Shown: positions 7,360 through 14,825 of the stretch, piece by piece | How positions within the stretch are numbered: the first letter of the stretch is position 1 | How the letters are laid out: each line of letters starts with the position of its first letter | Origin: IMCC26077 sp964418325 | Lineage (GTDB): Bacteria; Actinomycetota; Actinomycetes; Nanopelagicales; Nanopelagicaceae | Reading direction: 5' to 3' | Length of the DNA stretch: 53,525 nt | NCBI GenBank assembly: GCA_964418325.1 | Contig: CAYQLC010000009.1 | Span: 1 to 53,525, forward strand | Notes under the pieces: generated by a model | The model's database searches: none | Told to the model about the DNA's origin: nothing | What the model saw: only the letters and a program-made list of their open reading frames with translations | Program-made: the position numbers and the translations under genes

Positions 7360-8033
7360 CCAAGATTCTCGTCGTGGAAGATGAAGATTCATTCTCGGAT
7401 GCGCTCGCATTTCTCCTTGGCAAAGAAGGGTTCGAAGTAAGCGTTGCAGCCGATGGAGTGAGTGCGCTAGAAATCTTTAATCGCGAGGGAGCTGATCTAG
7501 TTCTCTTGGATTTAATGCTTCCAGGCTTGAGCGGAACTGAAGTATGTCGCCAATTACGGTTGAAGAGCTCTGTTCCGATCATCATGCTTACCGCAAAAGA
7601 TACTGAGGTAGATAAAGTTGTAGGTCTAGAGCTAGGCGCCGATGACTATGTCACCAAGCCTTATTCCTCACGCGAATTGATTGCTCGGATACGTGCTGTG
7701 ATGCGCCGCCGTCAGGAGCCTGAGCAATCCAGTGGGCTACTTGCAATCGGGTCAGTACGGATGGACATCGACCGCCATGTGGTCTCGGTCAACAATGTCC
7801 AAGTCGCGCTACCCTTGAAAGAGTTTGAATTATTGGAATTCTTGATGCGCAATGCGGGGCGAGTTCTTACCCGTACTCAGTTGATAGATCGGGTGTGGGG
7901 TAGTGACTATGTCGGAGATACCAAGACCTTAGATGTACATATCAAAAGGTTGCGTTCAAAGATTGAGAAGGACCCAGCAGAGCCTGAATACATCCTTACA
8001 GTGAGGGGTCTTGGGTATAAGTTCGCCAACTAA
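7356..8033 (+). CDS. regX3: OmpR-family response regulator RegX3
   Basis: A 225-aa regulator with an N-terminal receiver domain (phosphoacceptor Asp52 in VLLDLMLPG, Thr in MLTAKD, Lys in YVTKPYSSREL) and a C-terminal winged-helix DNA-binding domain ending TLDVHIKRLRSKIEKDP and VRGLGYKFAN. The Rv0486-Rv0491-like neighbourhood and the kinase partner identify it as RegX3, which controls phosphate-starvation genes through PHO-box direct repeats. Such a repeat lies upstream of its own operon. The start overlaps the senX3 stop by four bases. Confidence 0.93.
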   Translation: MTKILVVEDEDSFSDALAFLLGKEGFEVSVAADGVSALEIFNREGADLVLLDLMLPGLSGTEVCRQLRLKSSVPIIMLTAKDTEVDKVVGLELGADDYVTKPYSSRELIARIRAVMRRRQEPEQSSGLLAIGSVRMDIDRHVVSVNNVQVALPLKEFELLEFLMRNAGRVLTRTQLIDRVWGSDYVGDTKTLDVHIKRLRSKIEKDPAEPEYILTVRGLGYKFAN

Positions 8034-8046
8034 TTGCTAGTTGGCG
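8024..8046. terminator. Palindromic hairpin between convergent regX3 and lipoprotein genes
   Basis: A perfect 9-bp inverted repeat, CGCCAACTA-ATTGC-TAGTTGGCG, spans both stop codons. It encodes the last residues of both proteins, so each ends in Ala-Asn. No long U tract follows on either side, so it would be an unusual bidirectional terminator or an RNA 3'-end stabiliser. Confidence 0.55.
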
Positions 8047-8552
8047 ATAAAAGTTGGACCGACGTTTGCAAATTCACCAAGTCGGTCGCGTACGAGAGTG
8101 TCAAGCGTTACTAAGCCGGCATTCCTGAGGGTGATTTGCAGCGAAACATGATCGCCAGGTTTGACGTTAACTGATGGGAAGACTGCTAACGCGTTGGCGC
8201 TATCTCCAGCGAAGATCAAGGGTTTCTCAGGGGTTACGAGCAAAGTCGCAGGAGCAACCTGAGCGGGGATTCCATTGACGGTGAGATTGGTAATCAAATC
8301 TGGATTTTCACCATTGTTGAGGATGGTTCCAACCAAGACTGCGCTGCCATCGCTCTGTTTCACAAGGAGCATGTGCACCATTTTGATATCGCCAACCATT
8401 TTTTCGACGCCATCAGTAACTTGAGTGATGAGACGAGTTGGTGCGTTAGGACCAGCACCACATCCAGTGAGTAATACAAGGCTCATCGCAATAACTGTGA
8501 AGCGAGCGCTAAATGATTTTTTGGCACTGGGCGCGCTAATCGCAATTGGCAT
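8037..8552 (-). CDS. LpqE-like lipoprotein
   Basis: A 171-aa lipoprotein. A basic n-region and hydrophobic core end in the lipobox LLTGC, with Cys31 as the lipidated residue. The mature part is a beta-rich domain containing VLVGTILNNGENPDLI, PEKPLIFAGDSA and VKPGDHVSLQITLRNAG, the general look of immunoglobulin-like lipoproteins. ATG 8552 is chosen over the upstream 8597 because AGGGAG precedes it at good spacing and the signal peptide then has normal length. In M. tuberculosis lpqE (Rv3584) lies divergent to carD (Rv3583c), the same arrangement as here. Function is unknown. Confidence 0.7.
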   Translation of the reverse strand: MPIAISAPSAKKSFSARFTVIAMSLVLLTGCGAGPNAPTRLITQVTDGVEKMVGDIKMVHMLLVKQSDGSAVLVGTILNNGENPDLITNLTVNGIPAQVAPATLLVTPEKPLIFAGDSANALAVFPSVNVKPGDHVSLQITLRNAGLVTLDTLVRDRLGEFANVGPTFIAN

Positions 8553-8657
8553 GGCGGTAATTCTCCCTGGGAAAAGTGAAAAAAGCGAATTTGTCAACTG
8601 GAGTTATTCTAGAATTATCTTGAAAAAATGGCGAAAAATCTTGGGTTAAGCCTGGGA

Positions 8658-8686
8658 TTCTTTGGGTCAGTTTTGGCTGGTAGAAT
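8658..8686 (+). promoter_or_regulatory. Probable extended -10 promoter for carD
   Basis: TAGAAT at 8681-8686 is preceded by TGG, giving an extended -10 (TGN-TAGAAT). A weak -35 (TTCTTT) lies 17 bases upstream at 8658-8663. This would leave an untranslated leader of about 65 bases before carD, which includes a ribosome site (GAGAGGCGG) directly before the start. Confidence 0.4.
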
Positions 8687-8757
8687 ATGCCTCTCATCAT
8701 TCACTTAGGTGATACCTCGGTAATTCTCGATTCATACCGGGCCAGTTCGAGAGGCGG

Positions 8758-9252
8758 ATGAAACTCACGATGTCATTTAAAGTCGGCGAAACAGTTGTTT
8801 ACCCCCACCACGGTGCAGCGCTCATCGAAGCGATTGAGACTCGCATTATCAAAGGTGAGGAGAAGACTTACCTCGTGCTCAAGGTCACACAAGGCGACCT
8901 AACGGTGCGGGTGCCCGCTGACAATGTTGATCTCGTAGGTGTTCGCGATGTCGTTGATAGCGCCGGGCTTGATCGCGTCTTTGGCGTACTTCGCCAGCCC
9001 TATACCGAGGAGCCAACAAACTGGTCTCGTCGTTATAAGGCAAATCTCGAGAAGCTAGCTTCCGGAGATGTCATCAAGGTTGCTGAAGTTGTTCGTGATC
9101 TCTACCGCCGCGATCTAGATCGTGGACTCTCTGCGGGCGAGAAGCGAATGTTGGCAAAAGCACGACAGATTTTGATTAGCGAACTTGCGCTCGCCGAGAA
9201 GACTGACGAAGTTAAGGCTGAAGGCATTCTCGACGAGGTGCTCGCCTCCTAA
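8758..9252 (+). CDS. carD: CarD transcription regulator
   Basis: A 164-aa RNA polymerase-binding protein that stabilises the open promoter complex at rRNA and other housekeeping promoters in actinobacteria. The N-terminal RNAP-interacting (Tudor-like) domain begins FKVGETVVYPHHGAALIE. The C-terminal helical DNA-binding domain includes the family-typical NWSRRYKANLEKL and LSAGEKRMLAKARQIL. The start could be ATG 8758 or ATG 8770; 8758 has GAGAGG close upstream. It is first in a carD-ispD-ispF-cysS-rlmB run, the conserved actinobacterial order (Rv3583c-Rv3579c). Confidence 0.95.
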   Translation: MKLTMSFKVGETVVYPHHGAALIEAIETRIIKGEEKTYLVLKVTQGDLTVRVPADNVDLVGVRDVVDSAGLDRVFGVLRQPYTEEPTNWSRRYKANLEKLASGDVIKVAEVVRDLYRRDLDRGLSAGEKRMLAKARQILISELALAEKTDEVKAEGILDEVLAS

Positions 9253-9276
9253 TTGGCTCATCGCATGAGCCAATTA
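9250..9276 (+). promoter_or_regulatory. Perfect palindrome holding carD stop and ispD start
   Basis: A 12-bp perfect inverted repeat with a 3-base loop (TAATTGGCTCAT-CGC-ATGAGCCAATTA). The carD stop TAA (9250-9252) lies in the first arm and the likely ispD ATG (9265-9267) opens the second arm. In RNA this hairpin would bury the ispD start unless ribosomes finishing carD open it. No U tract follows, so it is not a standard terminator. Confidence 0.6.
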
Positions 9277-9930
9277 CATACAGCAGTCATTATCCCCGCT
9301 GCCGGCAGCGGCGAACGCCTTGGCGTTGGTATCCCTAAAGCTCTTGTAGAAATCGCAGGAGAAACTCTTATCGAGCGAGCGGTGCACAATTTATCCAGTA
9401 TCGCCAATCTAATAGTGATCGCGGCCCCCGTTGGCTATGAAGAGCAGATGCGAAAGTTGTTTTCAGATTCATCTGTGGTGGTCGTGTCCGGGGGTTCGAT
9501 GCGTAGCCAAAGTGTGGCTAATGCGCTCACAGTTATTCCAGCCGAGTTTCAGTATATTTTGGTTCACGATGCTGCCCGCGCATTTGCACCCACTCTTTTG
9601 GCTGAGCAAGTTCTCTTTGAGTTAATTGCCGGTCAAAAGGCAGTGGTGCCAGCACTTGACGTTATTGACACTATTAAAGTCGTAGACGCTCATGGATTTG
9701 TTCTTGATACTCCGGATCGAAATAGTTTACGTGCAGTGCAAACACCACAAGGTTTTACTCTGGATGTGCTTAAGCAAGCACATGCCCATAAAGGTGATGC
9801 CACCGATGATGCGGCGTTAGTCGCCAAGCTCGGTATCGCTGTAAAAGTTATTCCAGGCGACTTACGTGCGCGAAAGATCACCACACTTGATGATCTGGCA
9901 TGGGCGCAGGAGTTGGTGGGTCATTTATGA
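9265..9930 (+). CDS. ispD: 2-C-methyl-D-erythritol 4-phosphate cytidylyltransferase
   Basis: A 221-aa MEP-pathway enzyme that joins CTP and methylerythritol 4-phosphate. The nucleotide-binding loop AAGSGERLGVGIPKAL is at about residues 11-26, the conserved VHDAARAF is in the middle, and LRAVQTPQGF and ATDDAALV come later, all typical of IspD. ATG 9265 gives MSQLHTAVIIPAAGSG; an in-frame TTG at 9253 would add four residues. It is followed by ispF with an ATGA overlap, the usual pairing. Isoprenoid precursors made here feed quinone, undecaprenyl and carotenoid synthesis. IspH of the same pathway is encoded at 36.9 kb. Confidence 0.94.
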   Translation: MSQLHTAVIIPAAGSGERLGVGIPKALVEIAGETLIERAVHNLSSIANLIVIAAPVGYEEQMRKLFSDSSVVVVSGGSMRSQSVANALTVIPAEFQYILVHDAARAFAPTLLAEQVLFELIAGQKAVVPALDVIDTIKVVDAHGFVLDTPDRNSLRAVQTPQGFTLDVLKQAHAHKGDATDDAALVAKLGIAVKVIPGDLRARKITTLDDLAWAQELVGHL

Positions 9931-10403
9931 AATTTTTTAGTGGAATTGGCTTTGATGCTCATCAATATGCAACGACTAAACCCATGCATCTTGCTGGATT
10001 AATGTGGCCAGATGAGTTCGGTATTGATGGACACTCTGATGGCGATGTAGCGGCACATGCAATCTGCGATGCGCTGCTCTCTGCAGCACATCTAGGTGAT
10101 CTTGGCTCGGTATTCGGCACATCGGATCCTCAATGGGCAGGAGCAAGTGGCGCCACTCTGTTACGAGAGGTACTAGTTCGTCTCAACGCCGCTGGATTCG
10201 AGATTCAGAATGTTGCCGTCCAAGTAATCGGCAATCGTCCGAAAATCTCCGCCCGGAGAGCTGAGGCAGAAGCAGCGCTCTCGGCAGCCCTCGGCGGAGC
10301 TAGCGTCTCCTTAAGTGCGACAACTACTGACGGACTTGGCTTCACTGGTAAAGGTGAAGGAATCGCTGCAATCGCGACTGCAATGGTTGGTAAGCGCGCA
10401 TGA
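9927..10403 (+). CDS. ispF: 2-C-methyl-D-erythritol 2,4-cyclodiphosphate synthase
   Basis: A 158-aa trimeric MEP-pathway enzyme cyclising CDP-methylerythritol 2-phosphate with loss of CMP. The zinc-binding site is visible as GIGFDAHQY (Asp and His near residues 8-10) and GHSDGDVAAHAICDAL (His near 38). The conserved C-terminal TTTDGLGFTGKGEGIAA is present. Length is normal for the family. ATG 9927 overlaps the ispD stop by four bases, and the end overlaps the cysS start by four bases, so translation of the three genes is probably coupled. Confidence 0.95.
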   Translation: MKFFSGIGFDAHQYATTKPMHLAGLMWPDEFGIDGHSDGDVAAHAICDALLSAAHLGDLGSVFGTSDPQWAGASGATLLREVLVRLNAAGFEIQNVAVQVIGNRPKISARRAEAEAALSAALGGASVSLSATTTDGLGFTGKGEGIAAIATAMVGKRA

Positions 10404-11826
10404 CGCTACATCTTTACAACACATTAACTCGAGAGATCTCTCCCTTCAAACCACTGAATCAAGGGAAAGTCGGTATCTATCTCTGCGGCGCAACAGTGCA
10501 AGCGCCACCACACATCGGGCATATCCGAAGTGGTATTAATTTCGACATATTACGGCGTTGGTTGATTACCAGTGGTTACGAAGTCACTTTCATTCGAAAC
10601 GTCACTGATATTGATGACAAGATTTTGCATAACGCTATCCACGAAGAGATGCCGTGGTGGGCGCTGGCTCAGAAGTATGAGCGAGTATTCACCGCCGCTT
10701 ATGCTGAGTNNNNNNNNNNNNNNNNNNNNNNNNNNNNNNNNNNNNNNNNNNNNNNNNNNNNNNNNNNNNNNNNNNNNNNNNNNNNNNNNNNNNNNNNNNN
10801 NNNNNNNNNTTAATTTCATTGTTGATTGAACGTGGCAAGGCATATGTTGTAGCTAATGGATCAGCAAGCGATGTTTATTTAGATGTTCGTTCGCTCGATA
10901 CTTATCTCACGCTCTCAGGTCAAAAGCTCGACGATCTGCAATCTGCACCTGATGGTGAAGAGAGCATCAAAAGGAATCCACAAGATTTTGCGCTGTGGAA
11001 GGGGGCGAAACCAGACGAACCATCCTGGCCAACTCCATGGGGTGCTGGTCGTCCGGGATGGCATATCGAATGCTCTGCCATGGCGCAGGCTTACTTAGGA
11101 GAGCAGTTCGATATTCACGCCGGTGGATTAGATTTGATTTTTCCACATCACGAGAATGAGATTGCACAGTCAAATGGTGCGGGGTATCCATTTGCTCAAC
11201 GTTGGTTACATAATGCTTGGGTAACAACTGCTGGGGAGAAGATGAGCAAATCTCTCGGCAACACTCTCCGCATCTATGAATTACTCAAACGCGTTCGCGG
11301 AATCGAGTTACGTTGGTATCTGGGTAGCGCTCATTATCGATCGATGTTGGAATACTCTCCAGAAGCGCTAGATGAATCAGCGGTGAATTTCCGTCGGGTA
11401 GAGAGTTTCTTGAAACGAGCGGCAAGTCAATTAGGCAAGGTTCCAGGAACTTTCATCTCAGATGAGTTTGCGAATGCAATGAATGATGATTTAGCTGTCC
11501 CAGCGGCGCTCGCTGTGATATCTGAATTGGTCAAAGAGGGAAATAACGCGCTCGCTGCTAAAGATTCAAATAATCTCGAGGTGAAGTCAGCGCAAGTTCG
11601 TGGCGCTCTAGCGGTTTTGGGATGCGACCCGTGGGATGAGTCTTGGATAAAGAGCGATGCTGGACTTGAAGATGTCGTATCCGGACTTGTGAGGACACTC
11701 TTGCAGGAGCGCGAAGAGGCGCGTGCTCGAAAAGATTTCGCCAGCGCAGATCGGATTCGAGATCGAATTACCGAGCTAGGACTGACACTTGAAGATACCC
11801 CCGACGGACCAAGGTGGAGCAGATAA
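10400..11826 (+). CDS. cysS: Cysteinyl-tRNA synthetase (interrupted by assembly gap)
   Basis: A class I aminoacyl-tRNA synthetase charging tRNA-Cys. Before the gap are YLCGATVQAPPHIGHIRSG (HIGH box plus the zinc Cys region) and RNVTDIDDKIL. After it are WPTPWGAGRPGWHIECSAMA (zinc ligand), GGLDLIFPHHENEIAQS, the EKMSKSLGN loop and the C-terminal helical anticodon-binding part. The 100-N gap removes the segment that usually reads roughly LPP..EPRATGHI. By comparison with the family about 21-22 residues are missing. The frames on the two sides need a true gap of 3n+2 bases, so about 65 or 68 fits. The gene itself is probably intact. Confidence 0.93.
10710..10809. other. Assembly gap (100 N) inside cysS
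   Basis: Exactly 100 N, the usual placeholder for a scaffold join of unknown length. The flanks do not overlap. Missing cysS sequence is estimated at about 65-68 bases from the protein family and reading frames. Confidence 0.95.
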
Positions 11827-12752
11827 TGGCGCAACGAAAGAAACCTGGTTCTGGCGGCAATAACAAGAGACGGCTTGCAGGCAAGGGGCCAACACCAAAA
11901 GCGGTTGACCGCCCTTATCACCCTGCTGCAAAACGCAAGGCAGCAGCAGCGAGCGCTCCCAAAAAAGGAAAGCCAGCCTCACGGAGTGAGAAAGAGCCAC
12001 GCGAGCGCCGCGAATACGAAGTACACGATGATGTCATCGTTGGACGCAATCCCGTAGTTGAAGCGCTGCGTGCAGGTGTTGCAGTAAAGCGCGTAATGGT
12101 TGCTCGTGGAATCGATATTGATGAACGAGTCAATGAAATTATGGAACTTGCTCGAGAATCACGGATTGAAGTGTTAGAAGTAAATAGAAAAGAACTTGAT
12201 CCTTACCCTGCTCATCAAGGTGTTGCCTTGAAGGTGGCGCCCTATAAATTTCGTCCACTAAGTGAAGTACTTCAGAAAATCTCTGGCGTACCTTTGATTG
12301 TTGCTCTCGATGGCGTTACTGATCCACGAAACCTTGGCGCAATCATTCGGAGCGCATGTGCATTTGGAGCTCATGCTGTAGTGATTCCTGATCGCCGCGC
12401 GGCGGGCATGACTGCAGTTGCTTGGAAGGCTTCGGCGGGAGCGGCAGCACGTACTCCAGTCGTACAGATCAAGAATATGACCGCAACAATCCATGATTTA
12501 CAGGGTGAAGGATTTTTCGTCGTTGGTTTAGATGCCGGTGGCGATGTACCACTCGGTCAGATGGCCGTAGCAGACGAACCTTTGATGATAGTTATTGGCG
12601 GAGAGGGTAAAGGCCTCTCCCGGCTGGTGCGTGAAAGCTGTGATTTGGTGGTCTCGATACCTATCTCGTCTTCGATGGAATCCTTGAACGCTAGCGTCGC
12701 AGCGGCGATTGCGTTGTATTCTGTATCTGAAAGAAGATCTACCCGTTCATAA
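11826..12752 (+). CDS. rlmB: 23S rRNA 2'-O-methyltransferase (TrmH/RlmB type)
   Basis: A 308-aa SPOUT-family RNA methyltransferase. Residues 1-70 are a basic, low-complexity extension rich in Lys, Arg and Ala. Then come the L30e-like substrate-binding domain (VIVGRNPVVEALRAG) and the knotted catalytic domain with motifs DGVTDPRNLGAIIRSACAFG, VIGGEGKGLSRLV and IPISSSMESLNASVAAAIAL. The family methylates G2251 of 23S rRNA or a related position; the exact site is inferred. ATG 11826 overlaps the cysS stop (TAATG), with GGTGGAG about nine bases upstream. It corresponds to Rv3579c and ends the carD cluster. Confidence 0.92.
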   Translation: MAQRKKPGSGGNNKRRLAGKGPTPKAVDRPYHPAAKRKAAAASAPKKGKPASRSEKEPRERREYEVHDDVIVGRNPVVEALRAGVAVKRVMVARGIDIDERVNEIMELARESRIEVLEVNRKELDPYPAHQGVALKVAPYKFRPLSEVLQKISGVPLIVALDGVTDPRNLGAIIRSACAFGAHAVVIPDRRAAGMTAVAWKASAGAAARTPVVQIKNMTATIHDLQGEGFFVVGLDAGGDVPLGQMAVADEPLMIVIGGEGKGLSRLVRESCDLVVSIPISSSMESLNASVAAAIALYSVSERRSTRS

Positions 12753-12776
12753 CTGGTAAATAAAGAGTGAGTTGAA

Positions 12777-13553
12777 ATGGCGCATTACACGAGATTCATC
12801 GCCTTAGGTGATTCTTTCACCGAAGGTATGCAAGATGAAAAAGTCAATGATCAATATCGTGGGTGGGCAGATCGCGTTGCCGAAGCGCTTGCTTCCCAGA
12901 CCCCTGGATTCTCGTACCTAAATCTTGCTGTGCGCGGAAAATTAGTAGGCCAAGTCATTGACGATCAAATTCCTATTGCTTTGAAGTGGATTGAAGGCCC
13001 AAATACTTTGGTCTCATTCCATGCTGGAGCTAATGATTTACTCCGTCCAAGTTATGATCCCAATGTTGTGCTGCCGCGTTATCGTGAAGCAATTGGAGTT
13101 TTAGCCGAAACCGGATGCCAGTTGATGGTATTTACTGCTATCGAGCGCGTTGCTAAATCTGGGAAGATGCAGGAGATTTGGGAGCAGCGATTTAGCGCAT
13201 TCAATAAGACAGTACGTGAGATGGCAGCTGCACACAACGGAATTGTTTTGGAAGCCACCGCTGACCCTGAGATTGGTAGTCGAAGGTTTCTCGATAAGGA
13301 CCGACTCCATCTCAATCCAGCGGGCCATCATCGGGTGGCGCAAGGGGTGCTCCAGAAGATTGGTGGACCGCACGACCCCAACTGGCGCAATGTTCTCCCG
13401 CCGCTACCTCGACGTTCGTTCTTCGCGAAGGTCTACGGCGACCTACGCTGGTTTGTGACCTTTTTAATTCCATGGATGTCGCGGCGGATTCGTGGAGTAT
13501 CCTCAGGCGACGGTCGTTCCCCAAAACATAGCGAGCCAATAAAACTCAGTTAA
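12777..13553 (+). CDS. SGNH/GDSL hydrolase
   Basis: A 258-aa esterase or lipase-like hydrolase. Block I is IALGDSFTEGMQ with nucleophile Ser13; the oxyanion Asn is in GANDLLRP; the Asp175-His178 pair is in DKDRLHLNPAGHHRVA. The last 50 residues contain a hydrophobic stretch (FVTFLIPWMSRR) that may touch the membrane. No signal peptide is seen. It lies 24 bases after rlmB and 14 bases before the enolase-superfamily gene. The physiological ester is unknown. Confidence 0.85.
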   Translation: MAHYTRFIALGDSFTEGMQDEKVNDQYRGWADRVAEALASQTPGFSYLNLAVRGKLVGQVIDDQIPIALKWIEGPNTLVSFHAGANDLLRPSYDPNVVLPRYREAIGVLAETGCQLMVFTAIERVAKSGKMQEIWEQRFSAFNKTVREMAAAHNGIVLEATADPEIGSRRFLDKDRLHLNPAGHHRVAQGVLQKIGGPHDPNWRNVLPPLPRRSFFAKVYGDLRWFVTFLIPWMSRRIRGVSSGDGRSPKHSEPIKLS

Positions 13554-13567
13554 CGAAAGGTTTATCC

Positions 13568-14746
13568 ATGAAAATCGATTCTGTTGATCTCTTCTACCTT
13601 CGTATGCCTGAAGTTCTTGATATTGGTGACGGTAGCCAAGACTCTTTATTGTGTCGAGTCACATCAAATGGCCACGTTGGTTGGGGCGAAGCGGTTTGTT
13701 CACCAATGGTCGGCATCACGAGCTGGATTACTCCCATGTCTCATAGCGGTTGCCACCCTGTTATCGATTCAGTCCTTGGACAGCGCCTTGATTCGCCTGA
13801 AGATATTCGCCAGGTCTATCGCAATGTCCGCCAGAACTCTTTTTATGGATTGCTACAAAGCGATCTCTTGATCTCTGGAATTGAAATTGCTCTCTGGGAT
13901 TGCCTCGGTCGAGCCAAGGAAGAACCAATTTGGAAATTGCTTGGTTATAAGAAGACTGAACGAAAACTTCCGTATGCATCCGTGCTCTTTGGCGATACTG
14001 CCGCTGAAACCAAGCAAAAAGCCGTGGAGATGCGAAATAAAGGGTTTAAGGCAATCAAGTTTGGCTGGGGACCATTTGGCCTTACTACTGTTGATGATGA
14101 TGCAGCGCATATTCATGCTGCGCGTGAAGGCATTGGCGCTGATGGATACCTGATGATTGACGCTGGAACGGTCTTTAAGGATGATGTCGAGGCTGCTGCA
14201 AAACGACTTCCAGCGCTCGAAGAGGCAAATGTCTATTGGTATGAGGAGCCATTTGATGGTTATGCGCTCGCCGAATATGGTGCGTTGGCCAAGCGTTCGA
14301 GCAAAGTAAAACTTGCCGGTGGCGAAGGTGCGCACAATGCATTCCAAGCTGAGCAATTAATTGATTATGGTGGAGTTGGATTTATCCAAATCGATACCGG
14401 ATACGTTGGTGGTATTGGCAATGCTTATCGTGTGGCTCAATATGCAACGTCAAAGGGAGTGAAGTACGTTAATCACACATTTACCTCCCAGTCCGCGCTC
14501 TCTTCATCGCTACAGCCCTTTGCTGGATTAAAGGATTCGAATATCACCGAATATCCCATGGAGCCGAAGCTGCTCTGCCAAGAGTTGACTCTTGATCGGA
14601 TTGAGGTTGGTGCTGATGGCATGATTGAAGCGCCAGATGCTCCAGGAATGGGCGTTACCATCAATACAGCTGCGGTTAAGAAGTACCAAGTCGAAGCCGA
14701 AATCAAGGTAAACGGCAAGGTCCTTTACTCCACTCCGACCGTTTAG
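13568..14746 (+). CDS. Enolase-superfamily sugar-acid dehydratase/cycloisomerase
   Basis: A 392-aa mandelate racemase/muconate lactonizing enzyme family protein. The N-terminal capping domain is followed by the TIM barrel. Lys164 lies in AIKFGWGPFG. Metal ligands are Asp198 (MIDAG), Glu227 (YEEPF) and Glu253 (GGEGAHNAF), and the barrel-end base is His303 (VNHTF). The pattern resembles galactarolactone cycloisomerase or sugar-acid dehydratases, but the substrate cannot be fixed from sequence. AAAGG precedes ATG 13568. A strong hairpin terminator follows. The downstream ABC importer, SDR and alcohol dehydrogenase suggest carbohydrate-acid use in this neighbourhood. Confidence 0.85.
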   Translation: MKIDSVDLFYLRMPEVLDIGDGSQDSLLCRVTSNGHVGWGEAVCSPMVGITSWITPMSHSGCHPVIDSVLGQRLDSPEDIRQVYRNVRQNSFYGLLQSDLLISGIEIALWDCLGRAKEEPIWKLLGYKKTERKLPYASVLFGDTAAETKQKAVEMRNKGFKAIKFGWGPFGLTTVDDDAAHIHAAREGIGADGYLMIDAGTVFKDDVEAAAKRLPALEEANVYWYEEPFDGYALAEYGALAKRSSKVKLAGGEGAHNAFQAEQLIDYGGVGFIQIDTGYVGGIGNAYRVAQYATSKGVKYVNHTFTSQSALSSSLQPFAGLKDSNITEYPMEPKLLCQELTLDRIEVGADGMIEAPDAPGMGVTINTAAVKKYQVEAEIKVNGKVLYSTPTV

Positions 14747-14754
14747 GCGATTTG

Positions 14755-14777
14755 CCCCCATGTAGATGGGGGTCTTT
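14755..14777 (+). terminator. Rho-independent-like terminator after the enolase-superfamily gene
   Basis: A 7-bp GC-rich stem, CCCCCAT-GTAG-ATGGGGG, is followed by TCTTTCCC. It starts eight bases after the stop codon and separates this gene from the secreted repeat protein. Confidence 0.8.
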
Positions 14778-14790
14778 CCCTACCTGAATC

Positions 14791-14825
14791 TTGGTTTGAA
14801 TAAAACCGGGACATATCCTTCTCTC
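14791..14825 (+). promoter_or_regulatory. Promoter predicted to give a leaderless mRNA
   Basis: A -35 TTGGTT (14791-14796) and a -10 TATCCT (14814-14819) are 17 bases apart. The ATG at 14826 is six bases after the -10, where transcription would start, and there is no Shine-Dalgarno. This is the layout of a leaderless transcript, which is common in actinobacteria. Confidence 0.55.
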
